Shown: piece by piece, positions 11,601-23,915 of the stretch
How the letters are laid out: every line of letters begins with the position of its first letter
How positions within the stretch are numbered: the first letter of the stretch is position 1
Source: Heliopora coerulea
Lineage: Eukaryota; Cnidaria; Anthozoa; Scleralcyonacea; Helioporidae
Direction: 5' to 3'
NCBI GenBank assembly: GCA_030142905.1
Contig: JASJOG010000015.1
Coordinates: 749,001 to 813,000, forward strand
DNA: 64,000 bases
The notes under the pieces: generated by a model
Databases searched by the model: none
Told to the model about the DNA's origin: nothing
Seen by the model: the letters and a program-made list of their open reading frames with translations, nothing else
Translations under genes and position numbers: made by a program

Positions 11601-14600
11601 CATTATTGTATACTTAAGATGTAGAAGAAAAATTTTAAGCCTATTCCATACCTCACAAGGCTTCTAGTTTTTAATATTTATAGGTTGATTTTATGTGTAA
11701 TTAATTTTGTAAATGATCTCTTTTATCAGCAAGGATTGAGGAATCTTTTTCAAGGGGCTGGCAGAGTTCATTCATCCTGTGTACTTCCTCCCAGTGATCC
11801 AAGTCAAGAAAGAAGAATTGGGTATGTTTTTGGCACATATTTTTTCTTAATATTTGAAAGGCTTTGCCAATATCATGGATAATTTTATCTGATAATGTTT
11901 ATATTGCAACTTTTATAGTTAAATTAACACAGCACGTCTGTTCAAGCCAGAAACGTAGATCTAGAGCTGAGTGTTTAGGGTTTGTGGGACTGAAAAAATG
12001 TTTTAACTTTTTAGTTTTTGAGCAGTACTTTTTTCTCTTAAAGATTTGTGACTTTCCAGTCATGGAAGGAAGCTTCCAAAGCGATTGAGTATTACGATGG
12101 TTTTTCCCTTGGAAATAATGTGAAGCTACGGGTAAAAGTGGCAAATAGGAAAACGCGAAGAGGCAGTGATAATCTGACAAAGGATTATGACTATGGTTCA
12201 AATGAGGAAATCAATTCTGATGTCATTGATGGATGTGCACCTTCTAATGTTAATGGCTTTAAAGAGAGGTAATTTTAAATTACCAATTGTTTGGCATTCG
12301 ATTTGCCGGAGATATCCACACGACTAAATTCTGCCAATGGCAAAGGGGGCAGCACATGGCTCATGTGGCCCCTTCCTTTGCAAAACGAGGTTTCTACAAC
12401 TCTTCGAAACTTCCCTGATGATGTCAGGAAAGGCGTAATGCTCCCAAATCCTGCTGTTTGGCGTTGATTGCGATCGTTTGGCAATGGAATTACCGGAGAT
12501 ATGCACACGTCGAAATTCGGCCTAATAGCAAAGGGGGGACCACATGGCTCATGTTTCCCCCCCCCCTTTGCAAAACGAGGTTTCTGCAACTCTTCAAAAC
12601 TTGCCTGATGATGTCAGGAAAGGCCAGAGGCTCCCAAATCCTGCTGTTTGGCGTTGATTCCGATTGTATGACACTCGATTTGTCAGAGATATCCACACGT
12701 CGAAATTCGGCCCAATAACGAAAGGAGTAGCACATGACTCATGTGGTCCCCCATTTGCAAAACGGGGTTTCTGCAACTCTTCGAGATTTCCTTGATGATG
12801 TCATAAAAGGTCAGAGGCTGCCAAATCCTGCTGTTTGTCGTCAGGTTTTTTCACACTAACCACCTATCAAGGAACTGAACCATCCTTCGGTATGTCCCGA
12901 GTTTCCAAGGCCAGAGATAAATGAAAAATAAACTTTCTTACATGTAAATTAACGCATCATTGCGAGCGTGTTTGTTTGTCTGTTTAATTCATTCATTTAT
13001 TTATTTCTTTACTTAGAAGTGTGTCAGTCGGTGAAAATGGGAATGATCCTAATACCAGACATGAGAACAGTGTCACTAACTCTGTGAGAAATGAGCAGGC
13101 AGCTGTAGTGAGTCAAACCTCAACTGGTATAAGCTGTACTTCACCATCAGGTACCATTAAAAGATTTTTGTAAATGTACATTTACGAATGTCTTTACAGT
13201 ATGTGGACAAATTTTAAGTCGCGGATCATTTTTCGTTCTAAAACTTACAAACGCTTCTTCAGTATATCGGCAATTGATTCGCCAGGCGGAAATCGCGATC
13301 GTAAAACGAAAATTAATGCCCAGCGTAGTATTCTGAGAACAGCCATAACAGTATAGAGTTGAGGAGATTTAATAAAGTCTGACGTTTCGTTGTTGAACGC
13401 GCAATGGTAAATATTCTCTGAAGATGTTGCGCGTTCAACAACGAAACGTCAGACTTAATTAAATCTTCTCAACTCTATACTGTTGTTATGGCTGTTCTCA
13501 GAATATTATGCTGGGCATTAATTTTCGTTTTTCGATTAGAAACGCTTAGTTTATGCACTTTCTTTTCGCTGAATTTGAGGCTCAAGAATGGGTTGTGTGG
13601 TGTGTTTATTGATTCATTTGATTTGAACTGCAACTTTGCCAAGATTCTTGCCTTTTGCATAGTGGATACAAATGCAACCATGCTTGCAGATGAATGTAAA
13701 TCCTTAAAGTATTTCAAAATTTGAGAATGTTAGACTAGGGTATTACATTCCTTGCAGATTTTGGAACGTATACTTCATGTTAAATTTTCGTCATTAAAAA
13801 TATTCCTCGCAACCAGTGAACGCTTCCTGGCTTTCCATTTCATTTTTTTAAGCCCATTTCAATAGATTCTCTGCTCGTAAATGCTTATTTTACCAGCACT
13901 AAGACTTTCCGAGTTTTGCTTTTGATAGAAGTAAATTCTTTTTTTAGGTTCATCAACTAAGCAACGACCCTGCACAAAATGCCAAAAGTTATGTACCCAG
14001 AGATGTTCCGCATGTAAGGCGCCTTACTGCGGTCGAGAATGCCAGAAGGCAGACCGCGTGAACCACAAAGCCGTTTGTAACTACCAGGGCAGCGCTAAAC
14101 CAGGTGAACCACAACCAAAATCACCGTCAACCACATCAACAACTAAGCAACCAGAACACGACGATCTTTTAAATGAAATAGACTTTGACTGCATTGATAT
14201 TTCTACTGATGATGTTGCTGATAAGATGAAGAAGGGAGGTAAAGCTGACGAAATGCCAAACGAGCAAGCGGCAAGTAAAGAAGAGACGAGTAGTCATACG
14301 CAAATATCATGTCATATCTCAGGAACCTCACTGGAGCCTTTACGAAGGCTGACACAACTGCCACCAGCTCCCTCACTAGTTCCAAATGTTTTCCGTCTTC
14401 TCGTGACAACCGTTGCAAGTGGTAATTCGTTTTGGGCTCAGGTAGTAGACGATCAGGTCTTTCCTCGCTTTGTTGGTACAACTCAGCAGATGGGAAAGAT
14501 TGGCGAAGACTCTTTGGAAAGTGTTACGAGGCCGTTTCCCGGGCTCTGTTGCTTGACGAGGTTCAGTCTCGATGGTTGCTGGTACAGATCAAGGGTCGAG

Positions 14601-17600
14601 CAGTTTACCAAGGACAAGGTGGAAGTATTTTTTGTCGATTACGGTAATAAGGAATGGAAAGACATCCAAGAACTATACCACTTGCCTTCACAATTCTTAT
14701 CTTTACCCGGACAAGCAAGGTTATTCACAATGAATTCAGTAACGATGTCACAGAACATGGACGTGCAGAGGAAATTGTTGACCTTTTTAGACGGCTTAGT
14801 TTCCGGGAAAACTATTGATGCTGAAGTAGTATCGGTCGTTCCCGGATGTAACCCCGAAGTGGTTGTTTGTGAGACTAGCTCCCAGAAGACGATGAATGAG
14901 ATGGTGAAAGAACATCAGATAGGACTGGAGTCTAATCTTAATATGAACCCCAGTCTCCCACCAAGTCATCCCATAGGTCCACCAAAAAGTGACACCGTTC
15001 AACGCAAACATGTGGAACCTATGACAAAGCCCCAGGATCCACAGTCCAGTGGTCTACCTCACGAAATTGTTCCTCCTCCACCAAGCACTCCGTCTTCTAG
15101 TGGCTTCAAGACCTACATGGCGTCAGATGTTGCCAATGAAATGCTTCCCGTGGAGAAAACGTTCGACATTTTCGTGACCGAGATTTCTTCTCCCAGTTTA
15201 TTTTGGATTCAGCTGCCTGACACTGCAATTGACAAACTGAACCTTCTCTCTACCCTACTGGATGTTAGTTATAAGGACTCGGTCTTCTCCGACTATGTTC
15301 CGAGTGTGGGCGAACTTATCGTTGCAAAGTTCACCGATCGGTTGTTTTACCGTGCCAAAGTGGATTGCATTTACAATGATGGAACACTGAGGGTCACCTT
15401 TGTTGACTTTGGGAACAGTGAGGATGTTCATCTTTATGATGTACGTCGGATCACCCAAGAACTGGTTGTCATTCCAAAGCTTGCCATTAAGTGTGGTCTT
15501 CTTGGTGTAGAGAGCTCTTCCAAAGCCGGAGACTGGCCTGTAGAATGCACCAATTTATGTAAAGCGTTGATGTTAAATAAGCGATGTACCGCCTCCGTGG
15601 AAGGTCACCTGCGTGACTCTGTGTTGCTCAGAGTATGGGGCTCGGCTGATCCGAACGAACCAGTCTGCGTTGTCAACGACGAACTGGTGATGAAAGGCCA
15701 AGCCAAGTCTGCAAAGCAAGAATTAATTCATAAGAATGCTGAGCTAGAACATAGTGCTTCATGGGATGATGGTTTTGTAGAAAACGGCAAACAGCAAGTG
15801 GAGGATCACCATTCTGGTTCTGTGACTCGTCTGCATCTTGATAACCGTGATCTGATTGTGCCAACGGAAGGAAAAAACGTTAAACCACAGCATTTTCAGC
15901 GGGTACAAACACCTCACTGTGTTTCTCCTAGTCCAGCAATTGGCCAATCACCGAACTCAGCTTTGGTAGAACACAAGACACCTTCCTATCCCTCGCAACA
16001 TTCCCCTTTCGCACACTCCACATCACGTAGAACCAGCAGTGAATCCTGTCATAGTATCTTGAGCAGTAGATCCCAGACTCCTGAGCCAAACTACCAGTCT
16101 AGTTCGGCGCCTAGCAACCAACGTGGCCGAACCCTACCACTCCCGAATATTCCATGCAAAGCCTTCGATATCGTTGTTAATGATGTTATCTCAGGAGGTC
16201 AGTTATATGTTCAGATGATCGACCCCCAACTCGTTCGCATGCTTCACAAGTGCGTTCGGGAACTGAATGAATTTTGTAAGAATTCTAAGCAAAGAGCCGC
16301 CGTAAATGTTGAGGTTGGAAGCCTGGGTTGTGCAAAGTTCTCCTTAGATAATGTCTGGTATCGTGCCGAAGTGATTTCTATTGAAATAACTGGTTACAGA
16401 GTTCGATTTGTTGATTTTGGAAACACCGAAGTTGTAGCCCCAGACGCTTTTCTTGAACCACCGGAGTTCTTTTACGAGTTGGCCCCGCTGGCCTTTCGCT
16501 GTTGCTTGGCGACCTCCAATGAAAGCGCAGACAGTTGGGGCGAGCGGAGTAAAGACGTGTTGCTGAAGATTACAAGGAATAAGCGATTGTCTTGTACAAC
16601 GGTTAGTACAATGCGTTCTCCGTACACCGTGAAGTTAGAGCTCTGTTCAGGTGGTCAGCGGATTGATGTAGCGAAGGAACTGCAAAAAGGTAAGCATTCA
16701 AATGGGAGTAGTTCGAAGAGGGTTTTGTTAGAAGCCATAAAAACGATGTAGCGTCATAGGTTAAGTTGTCTTCGATATGCATTGTTCTGCTTTACGTCAA
16801 TTTTGTTTTAATTGTTGTTACTTTACTGTGCCATTGATTACTTTCCGTTCCTTTCCATTCTTAATAACGTGCAGGCTAAATTGCCCCGACACCTATCTGG
16901 CGTCAACCCGTGTCCTTGCCTGTGTGACGGCGCAGGACGTGATTAGCTGAATCAACAGAGGAGACAAAAACTTTTGCCACCGTCAAAATTTACTGCACAA
17001 AGGCAATTTTTTGCCTTTATAAGACCAAACCAGTAACCCTAATTTTCTTTAAAGTTCTCAAATAAGATAACTTTATCATCGTGTTCTCGAATTATCCAGT
17101 CACAAGTGCGAATCCTTTGAAAATGACTCAAGTGTGAATACAGTTTACAAGTCCTATTGTACATGTATTTACAAGTTCTATTATACATGTATTCGACCAA
17201 CATTTGAGTACGGTACACAGGTTTTTCATTATGTATTGCCAGGCTATCTCCGAGAGACTATAGAACGTGTTTAAAAACGCGCATTATCCATTATTTTTCC
17301 GGGAGTTTCGTATCATCATAGTTTGGAACTTTCGGGTCTTAATAGCTTAACAGCTCGGCGTCAGGTACTATGTAATAAACTACTTTCTGTGATATTGGAA
17401 GACACTAACGATAAGCTTCACGATCTTATTCCACCTACAAGTGGATCTAATTATTATCTAAGATTTCACCGTGTTTATGACCTTCCTTTTATGCAAACCA
17501 GTCGATTTGAGAACATTTTTATTACCTCGTCATGTAAATATAACTTGTATTTTAATGTAAAATGACCGTTTAAAACTTTAATGCGTAGTATAATTATTTT

Positions 17601-20084
17601 TAATGTAAACATACCTTATTCTTTTATTCGACTGTTGTATCGTTGTGAAACCTATGCAGTTCAGCCCCTTGGCTGCCATGTAGCGTTCTTTTAAAGCATC
17701 TATCTATCTATTTATCTATCTACTCTGGTTTTAGTTACTCTTTTTTTTTTTTACTTATTTCTTTTCTTAACGGAAGATTCAAGCATAATTTGAAGACAGT
17801 TGGAACGGTTTTTCTCCTAGATTTGTCATCTCGTTACTTCTCCGAAGAGCCTTCTTCAAACCGACGGAACTCCTCTTCGTCTGGTGATGGACGAAATAGA
17901 TCTACGTTCAGTGAACTCGTCCTGCGACCCGCAATTACCAACGCGGCAATTGGTAGTCATGGCGACAAATTTGAGGTGTTGGTAACCGAAGTCTTTCACC
18001 CAACCTACTTTTGGGCTCAGCTTGCGTTGCGCAGTAGCATCGAAGAAATGAATCGCTTGACGGAAGATCTTAACGCACATTACAGTAAAACAAGCTATCC
18101 TCAATTTCAGGTAAGGGAGTACAGTTTTTGTGCTTGCAAATTTTCGCTGGACAACACGTGGTATCGAGGTTTTGTTAAAAGCGAAGGCCCAAAAGGCATC
18201 ATGGTGCACTTTGTCGATTTCGGCAATAGCGAGATGACTACGGCGGAAATGTTGCGTCCTTTAGAGAATCAATTTATGGAACAGCCGTTCAGAGCAATTT
18301 TGTGTTCTATGGCGTGTGTAGAACCCGCGGAAGGAAAGTTTTGGAGTAAAGAAGCTATCGAGTATTTCAAAAGCAAAGTTACAGGGAATGTTTTGAGGTG
18401 TACTGTTATTACTAATAGCAAATCTCGTCTGTTTATTGATATACAAGATCCAGAATCCGAATCTGGACGATCACTGATGACGGATCTTGTTGAGAATGGT
18501 ATGGCCAAGGAAGTAGGTGGTTACTCGCTATCCCTTGAGATGAAGTCGTTTCCACCTGAACATAAACCCGGGACTAGCAATTTGAATGAAACCGGGAGAA
18601 GGATTGACGATAACAAGGGGTCTGTGGAGCCGTCTGACCCAACTGTTGCTGAAAATTCATTTCTGCGGAGCAGTGCAGGTAACTTGAGCAGTTTTAACTG
18701 TGGTAATCATTGTTTTGGTGACAGTGAGGCCTTTAGAACTACATCGTCTGCATTCTCAACGAACCCGCTCCATCGGGAAAATCACTTGACCAATCCCAAG
18801 AAAAAAAATGTGCCTTTTGACAACGATCCATTAACTTCAGGTCATGGTATGACGACGGAACAAGGGAGAGTTATGGCATCCAAGTTTACCTGTGTTACCG
18901 TTGACCTCCAAAATCCAGTGAAAGTTCTGGTGACAGACGTAAGCGGTCCGGACGAGATCTATTTCCAAGTCGTTGAAGCTAAATGCTGTGCAAGTCTTAA
19001 CGCGTTATCCGAAAGTCTAAACGTACAATTTGCAAACACCAACCAAAGTTACATCCCAATGCCTGGCGAGCTATGTTGTGCTTTATTTTCAGTCGATAAA
19101 TGTTGGTACCGGGTAGTTGTTAGCACTGTGAATGTCAGCACAGGACTTGCAGCTGTCCAATTCCTTGACTATGGAAACCGAGACAGTGTGGCATTCTCAT
19201 TCCTAAGACCCATCACACTCTCGTTAACTAAGCTACCGTTCCAAGCCAGACAGGCCAGGCTCGCTCAGGAGGCTTCAGAGGGTACCACCTGGACACCAGA
19301 CCGCATCGCCTACTTGAGGACCCTTCTGTCTGGGAAACCCCTCATGGCCAAGGTTGTGCGAGAGGTGCAAGACGTTTTGGAAATGGAATTCTACGACATC
19401 TCTGGTGAATCAAACATTCTGATTAATGCTCTGTTCACTGAACAAGGATATCCGGAACGCAAATCCCAACCTGCAAACGTCCCAATTCCCTCTCTTTCTT
19501 CAATACCCGAAGCAGTTCCGACGGAAACCGAGTTGCAAGTCGTCGTGACGGAGGTAAGCGATCCGGGGTGTTTTTGGGTACAAAATATTGTCATGGATAC
19601 CGTTAATCAGTTCACCGCGATGACTAGGCATATAAATTCACTTTGCGAAAGGTGTCATGGAGGCCAGCTCACGCTTAATGTCGGCGACGTTTGCTGTAGT
19701 AAGTTTGCATTTGATGGCCAGTGGTACCGAGCTAGAGTGGAAGGATTTCTCGAAAATGGTCTGGTTCGTGTTTTCTACGTTGATTTTGGAAACCGCGAGG
19801 AAGTGGACCCTTCAGGACTGAAACCGCTCGACCAAGCTTTCGTTCATTTTCCTGCCCAAGGTCTCCAATGTAAGCTGGCCAACGTGCAACCGACAAACGG
19901 CCCGTGGTCTGGAAGAGCCATGGAATGGCTGAAGAGCAAAATCTTAGGTAAAAGGCTGTTTGCAAGAGTCGTTGGCAGGAATGGCTCAGTGTTGCATGTT
20001 GAACTGATCGATACCTCGGATGCCGATCGAGATGTGTTTATCAATTCTGAAATGATTCAGACAGGAGAGGCGAAAGTGGCTTGA
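8688..20084 (+). CDS. RRM-MYND-multi-Tudor protein (TDRD1-like germ-granule scaffold)
   Basis: Eight exons: 8688-8932, 10996-11142, 11309-11402, 11730-11821, 12044-12268, 13017-13150, 13948-16689, 17821-20084; the sum, 5943 bases, gives 1980 residues plus TGA. Residues about 148-228 form an RRM (DISLYVANIP; RNP1-like IGFVTFQSW made by the exon 4/5 junction). Residues about 321-356 are a MYND zinc finger (CTKCQKLCTQRCSACKAPYC ... CQKADRVNHKAVC). Six Tudor cores follow near 510, 766, 1102, 1324, 1640 and 1846, each with a WYR or FYR strand and a FVDYGN/FVDFGN/FLDYGN loop, and each preceded by the extended-Tudor FW or VQM strand. Such proteins bind methylarginine on Piwi proteins and build piRNA granules in the germ-line cytoplasm. 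Vertebrate TDRD1 has MYND plus four Tudors; the RRM recalls TDRD10. Start chosen at ATG 8688 (MAMANRMEEDYFDI), the first ATG in the open frame; a 5' non-coding exon is possible. Confidence 0.9.
9103..9135. repeat. Short 11-base tandem repeat in Tudor-gene intron 1
   Basis: About three copies of 'cacacaaagcg' in a row, the first with one change. It lies just outside the piggyBac fragment. Confidence 0.7.
9347..10257 (-). mobile_element. Truncated piggyBac transposon, antisense in intron 1
   Basis: On the minus strand, 10249-9749 encodes the C-terminal part of a piggyBac-type DDE transposase: VEHYNKYMGGVDHSDQLQSY, KWYKYLFWFIFDLSVCNAFI, and a terminal zinc-ribbon (CVQCKNDG ... YECAQCGVALCKDPCF) ending at a stop. 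A TTAA at 9347-9350 followed by 'ccctttccctactgacccc' looks like the 3' terminal repeat with its TTAA target. No matching 5' terminus or N-terminal half is seen; a stop lies just upstream at about 10262. It is therefore a 5'-truncated, dead copy inserted antisense to the Tudor gene. Confidence 0.85.
10339..10509. repeat. Fold-back (inverted) repeat, 72-base arms
   Basis: Left arm 10339-10410 ('gataacaactaaagtactct' onward) is matched in reverse complement by 10438-10509 with few mismatches, over a 27-base loop. It sits in Tudor-gene intron 1, upstream of the piggyBac fragment. It is MITE-like, with no clear target duplication. Confidence 0.85.
12288..12848. repeat. Three tandem copies of a ~188-base repeat in intron 5
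   Basis: Units start near 12288, 12475 and 12663 and share 'ggagatatcc'-type starts, 'cacacgtcgaaattcggcc', a 'cacatggctcatgt' block, 'tgcaaaacgaggtttctgca' and 'ctgatgatgtcaggaaagg'. Similarity is roughly 85-90% by eye. The open frames across it on both strands are by-products. Confidence 0.85.
13303..13531. repeat. Fold-back repeat, ~100-base arms, intron 6
   Basis: Left arm 13303-13403 and right arm 13428-13531 are near-perfect reverse complements ('acgaaaattaatgcccag' at the outside, 'gttgttgaacgcgca' at the inside), with a 24-base loop. MITE-like, between exons 13017-13150 and 13948-16689 of the Tudor gene. Confidence 0.9.
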
Positions 20085-20284
20085 GATTACTGTGAGTTTG
20101 CATTCGGACTACACCTTCAGTAGCGGTGCAATATTGACAGGAGAGGCAGAAATGGCTTAAATTAGTGTGAGTTTGCATTCGGACTACACCTTCAGTAGCG
20201 GTGCAATATTGACAGGAGAGGCAGAAATGGCTTAAATTAGTGTGAGTTTGCATTTGGACTACACCTTCAGTAGCGGTGCAATAA
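20060..20284. repeat. 75/76-base tandem triplication spanning the Tudor-gene stop
   Basis: Three units begin at 20060, 20136 and 20211 with 'gacaggagaggc'. The first unit encodes the last residues (TGEAKVA) and the TGA stop; in the two downstream units the same place reads TAA. The end of the coding exon was therefore copied twice into the 3' region. Confidence 0.9.
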
Positions 20285-22429
20285 TGAAGAAACATTCGCG
20301 ATAACACTGTGTTTTGGGTTATGAACATACCTGTGTCCGCACAGAGAGGACCGGGACTGATGACTTTAATTCAAGTGCACTTATTACAATGAACGAAGTG
20401 AACAAAGTATTGAATTGGACTGCAGCGACATGAAAGTTATTCGCCTACTTGATATAGAGTGGTTAAAAAAAATCATGCCTGATAGAAGAGGAGACTTCCG
20501 AACGACTCAGAAAAAAAAAAGTCTAGACCAGGGGTGTTGACAGATGTGTAATTGTTAACGTGTTTTGTGACTTCATGGTCTTATGAAGGCGTGAATTTAA
20601 GACTAGAGTCAGGAGAGTAGAAAACCATGAAAATAATGGTTATAGAATAACAGATCATGCAAATACGAAAAACTACCCGTTAAAAACCAGCAGACTTGAA
20701 AAATATGGATTTCTTGGCAGGCCACAACAAAAGGACCTTGGTCCTTTTCTTTATTTTTCTGATATCGTCGTCTTATTTTTCTCGAGAAGTTAAATTGAGG
20801 AATTTTTGATTTTCATTATGTAAAGACATTATTAGGAGCCCATTTGCTTATGGAGTATAGCAAGAACATAATACTTTGAAATATTGCGGAATGATACGCC
20901 TAAATAGGTCTGTTTCTCAAAAATCTAAATTTTTCGGTTTGTTTTTGTGAGTCGGAACTGTGTCCACGATGTCTATTTGGGCCACAGAAATGTGCACGTT
21001 CTACACGAGAGTAGTTAGTTGGGTTGCATGACGAGAAGGAGTTTTCAAGTGGACGAGCAATATTGGACTGGAGGTTAGAGTGGCTCGATAGTTTTACAAG
21101 AAAATGATGTTTTTTACATGAAAGGGTTTGTAAAGTTGGTCTTTTCCCCATTTTGGATCATTGTGTAATTGAAGTAATGTACCTTACATGAGAGAGAGAG
21201 CGTTTGAGCTTTCGATTAAACACCGGGGAGAGTGTTCGAAAAATAACGCGAACTTTTTTTCAGAAAAAAAAAAACGGTCTTAGAAGTGCTTGACTGAAGA
21301 AGGCTGAAACAGCCTCACGGATGTTTGATATGTGCTGTCAAACGAACAAACATTTTCGGAGAAAGTTGAGGCGAACTTTGGCTTAATTTATGGAAGTATT
21401 TCATCATGGTACCGAAAAAAGCAACTGTGAAGGGCGTTAAAATTTTCCGCATACCAAACCATTGTTTAAATCATCCAGTGAACTAAACTGCCACTTAGGT
21501 TAACTTTGTGAGCCTCTTTATGACGGGAATATCATTTGCTCACTAAACAAGATTGTCGAGCTACTTTAAGGAAGAGATTTATGATTAGGATTAGAATCAA
21601 TGTCAGTCGAAGGCTTTGTAAAACTGCCTCCTGAGAGATTTATTTTTTGTCAAATCCAGCTTTTACACCACCATCCCCGGACTAGACATACCTTTGTTTT
21701 GTTCCAATAGACAGCTTCGTTGTCCTTACGATTGTGCCATGCATATGCATATTCTGGTGGTAAATAAATCTCGCTCAAAATTTACTTGACTTTCTTTTAT
21801 TGGTTATTTTAATGAATACTACACTAATACTAACCGATTTCCTCGAGTTGTCTGCTTGAGCTCACCACATTTGTGGTGGTATATTTTTAGGCTTACCGTG
21901 GAATAAGTAATGATTGCAACATGAGCGGCTTGTTGTATTGAATATACAATCACTAACCGAAGTGGTTGTATCAGCGTGATACAATCACTAGTGGTTGAAT
22001 CACATTTACAACAATTGGTTAAACTTTCAGTTCTGTTGTATTTTCCTTGTGAATTATAGAGTTTTACAAATATGATTAAAGGGTTCCCACGAAAGTTTTA
22101 TTGGATAGCAGGGTGGAAGACAAGGGTTTAATTCATTTCTCATCACCTTGCTAATCAACAAAAATTAGATTAATATCCCAAGGCTTGGGTACACTTGAAA
22201 CAGACTTTTTTTTCTCTTGCACTAGCAACGCAAAGAAACTCGTGCCATTACAATCCAGTAACAGGATTAAGGTAGCTTGCATCAAAACGAACTCTTGTTT
22301 AAGACCTGGCACGAAAATGAATTCGTTCACGTTTTCTAAAGTTCAAACACTATCTTTTATCCTTCATGCTGAAACTAGCTTCATGTTAGGTTTCTGTATT
22401 AAGAGAACTATTGACACAAACGTCTGTTC
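20285..22429. other. Intergenic DNA between Tudor and homeobox genes
   Basis: No open frame with recognisable homology. The proximal part is presumably Tudor-gene 3'UTR; an AATAAA lies at about 21764. A small cluster of mirrored words (acaatcact / agtggttgta) lies at about 21945-22005. Confidence 0.5.
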
Positions 22430-23915
22430 TTATTCAGCTGAAACATCCTCCACCGCAGCTGCTCTTTGTTTTTCCATTTCCCGTTGGTGTTTCCGCCATT
22501 TTATTCTTCGGTTTTGGAACCAGACCTTAACCTGATTGTCATCTAGCCCCAGTTCGTCGGCAAGACATTCCCTCTCTTTACCAACGATATACTGTCGCTT
22601 TCTAAACTGATCCTCCAGTCGTCTCAGCTGAGCACCTGTGAATGTCGTGCGAATGCGTTTCTCGGTTGAGGGGCTCCAAAACGAAATGTCTTCGACGAGT
22701 CTTCTGTCACACTCTAGAAACAAAATGATGTTAAAGCGTGATTTACCAATGTGAAACGATAACTGACCATTAAAGTGGGTGCGATGGTTACGGTAAGGTG
22801 ACAATTATGATGGTGATAATGACGATGTATGTGTATGCTAATTATTGATTCATTTGTTGTGAAATTTACAAGGTTGTGTAATTATTGCTCGTAATGTTTC
22901 CATCCCTGTTTCTCCCAATTCCTTTTTTTCTAAATATCTTCCTTCCATTCCTTCATTTCATCCTTCATTTCTTTCTTTCTTCCTTCCTTCCTTCCTTCCT
23001 TCCTTCCTTCCTTCCTTCCTTCCTTCCTTCCTTCCTTCCTTCCTTCCTTCCTCCATCCCGTTTGTCTGTCCGTGCCTGTCTCTCAGTCTGTCCCTGAGTG
23101 TGTTCAGGAAGTCCATCTTATACGTGTTTCCCTAGAGTATTAAACGCCTGTACCGGTCGACTTTACGAATATTCCACAGTATTATACGTGTATTCCTGTC
23201 GTATGAAAGACATCTGAACGTCCGTCTAGCTCGAATTCTCAAAATATGTTTCTGAGCCGTGAACAGTTCTAAATTAAGTGTCATATTGAGGCAGCCGTTC
23301 AACTCGTGCTTAGAGTTTCTCGTCGGCCACGTTAGGAAACGGGTTCTATCCCCGTCAGGTAATCGGAAACATTTTATGAGCACTCTGTCTTGGCGAAGAT
23401 TTTTGTCTTCTTTGACAGTTAACTGAAGAGTTCGTGCATCAAATCCATCATATTAAAGTTGTTAGCTTCTCTAAGGACACACGTCGCGACTAGAACGTGG
23501 AATGGAAACTCTATATTCCAGCTTAAAACTACAACAGAAAGTGCGTGAAAAAGTATTTGCGACTTATGTATTAACTTATTTATTTTTATACTTGTAGATT
23601 TCGATAAGTATTGATTATACCAGTGTACTGGAGACGAAAAGACGGCCAAATTTCCCAAGAATGGTGTCTTGTCATTTTTAAATCATTGTATGTCCAAACG
23701 AAGTTGGAGAAGGATCTTGAACGGTAAGGTTCATTCATGCGTACTGGATTAAGTGATGTGTTTTTGGAAGGCTTCGCCAACAGAGCTTCTACGGTAAACC
23801 CTTTTCCAGACCCACTAGAATCTTCGCCTGCAGAAAAATTATTACTCCTCCTTTCTATTTTTCTAAAGGCGCATCCTGTTGAACCCACATCCTTGTTTAA
23901 TCTTCCACTGTCCAT
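22430..23915 (-). CDS. Not (notochord)-type homeobox transcription factor
   Basis: Two exons, 23915-23745 and 22711-22430, join in phase 0 to 150 residues plus stop. Exon 1 starts at ATG 23915 and carries an Eh1-like repressor motif FTVEALLAKP at residues 40-49, typical of this homeobox group. Exon 2 holds a full homeodomain at about 74-133: RIRTTFTGAQLRRLEDQF, YIVGKERECLADELGL, QVKVWFQNRRIKWRKHQ, with Gln50 and Asn51 for DNA recognition. The Y-x-VG-x-ER ... NRRIKWRK pattern points to the Not family rather than Emx (NRRTKFKR). The protein is nuclear and would bind TAAT-type sites. The donor at 23744 (cca|gtacgc) is weak and a further small exon is possible; an alternative acceptor at 22713 would change phase. 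The homeodomain is certain, the exact exon 1 end less so. Confidence 0.8.
22960..23052. repeat. (TTCC)n microsatellite
   Basis: Near-perfect run of about 18 'ttcc' units after a few 'ttct' units, in the single intron of the Not-type homeobox gene. Confidence 0.95.

Noticed and set aside
12275..12776. Overlapping minus frames in the Tudor-gene intron
   Set aside because: They follow the 188-base tandem repeat and recur with its period.
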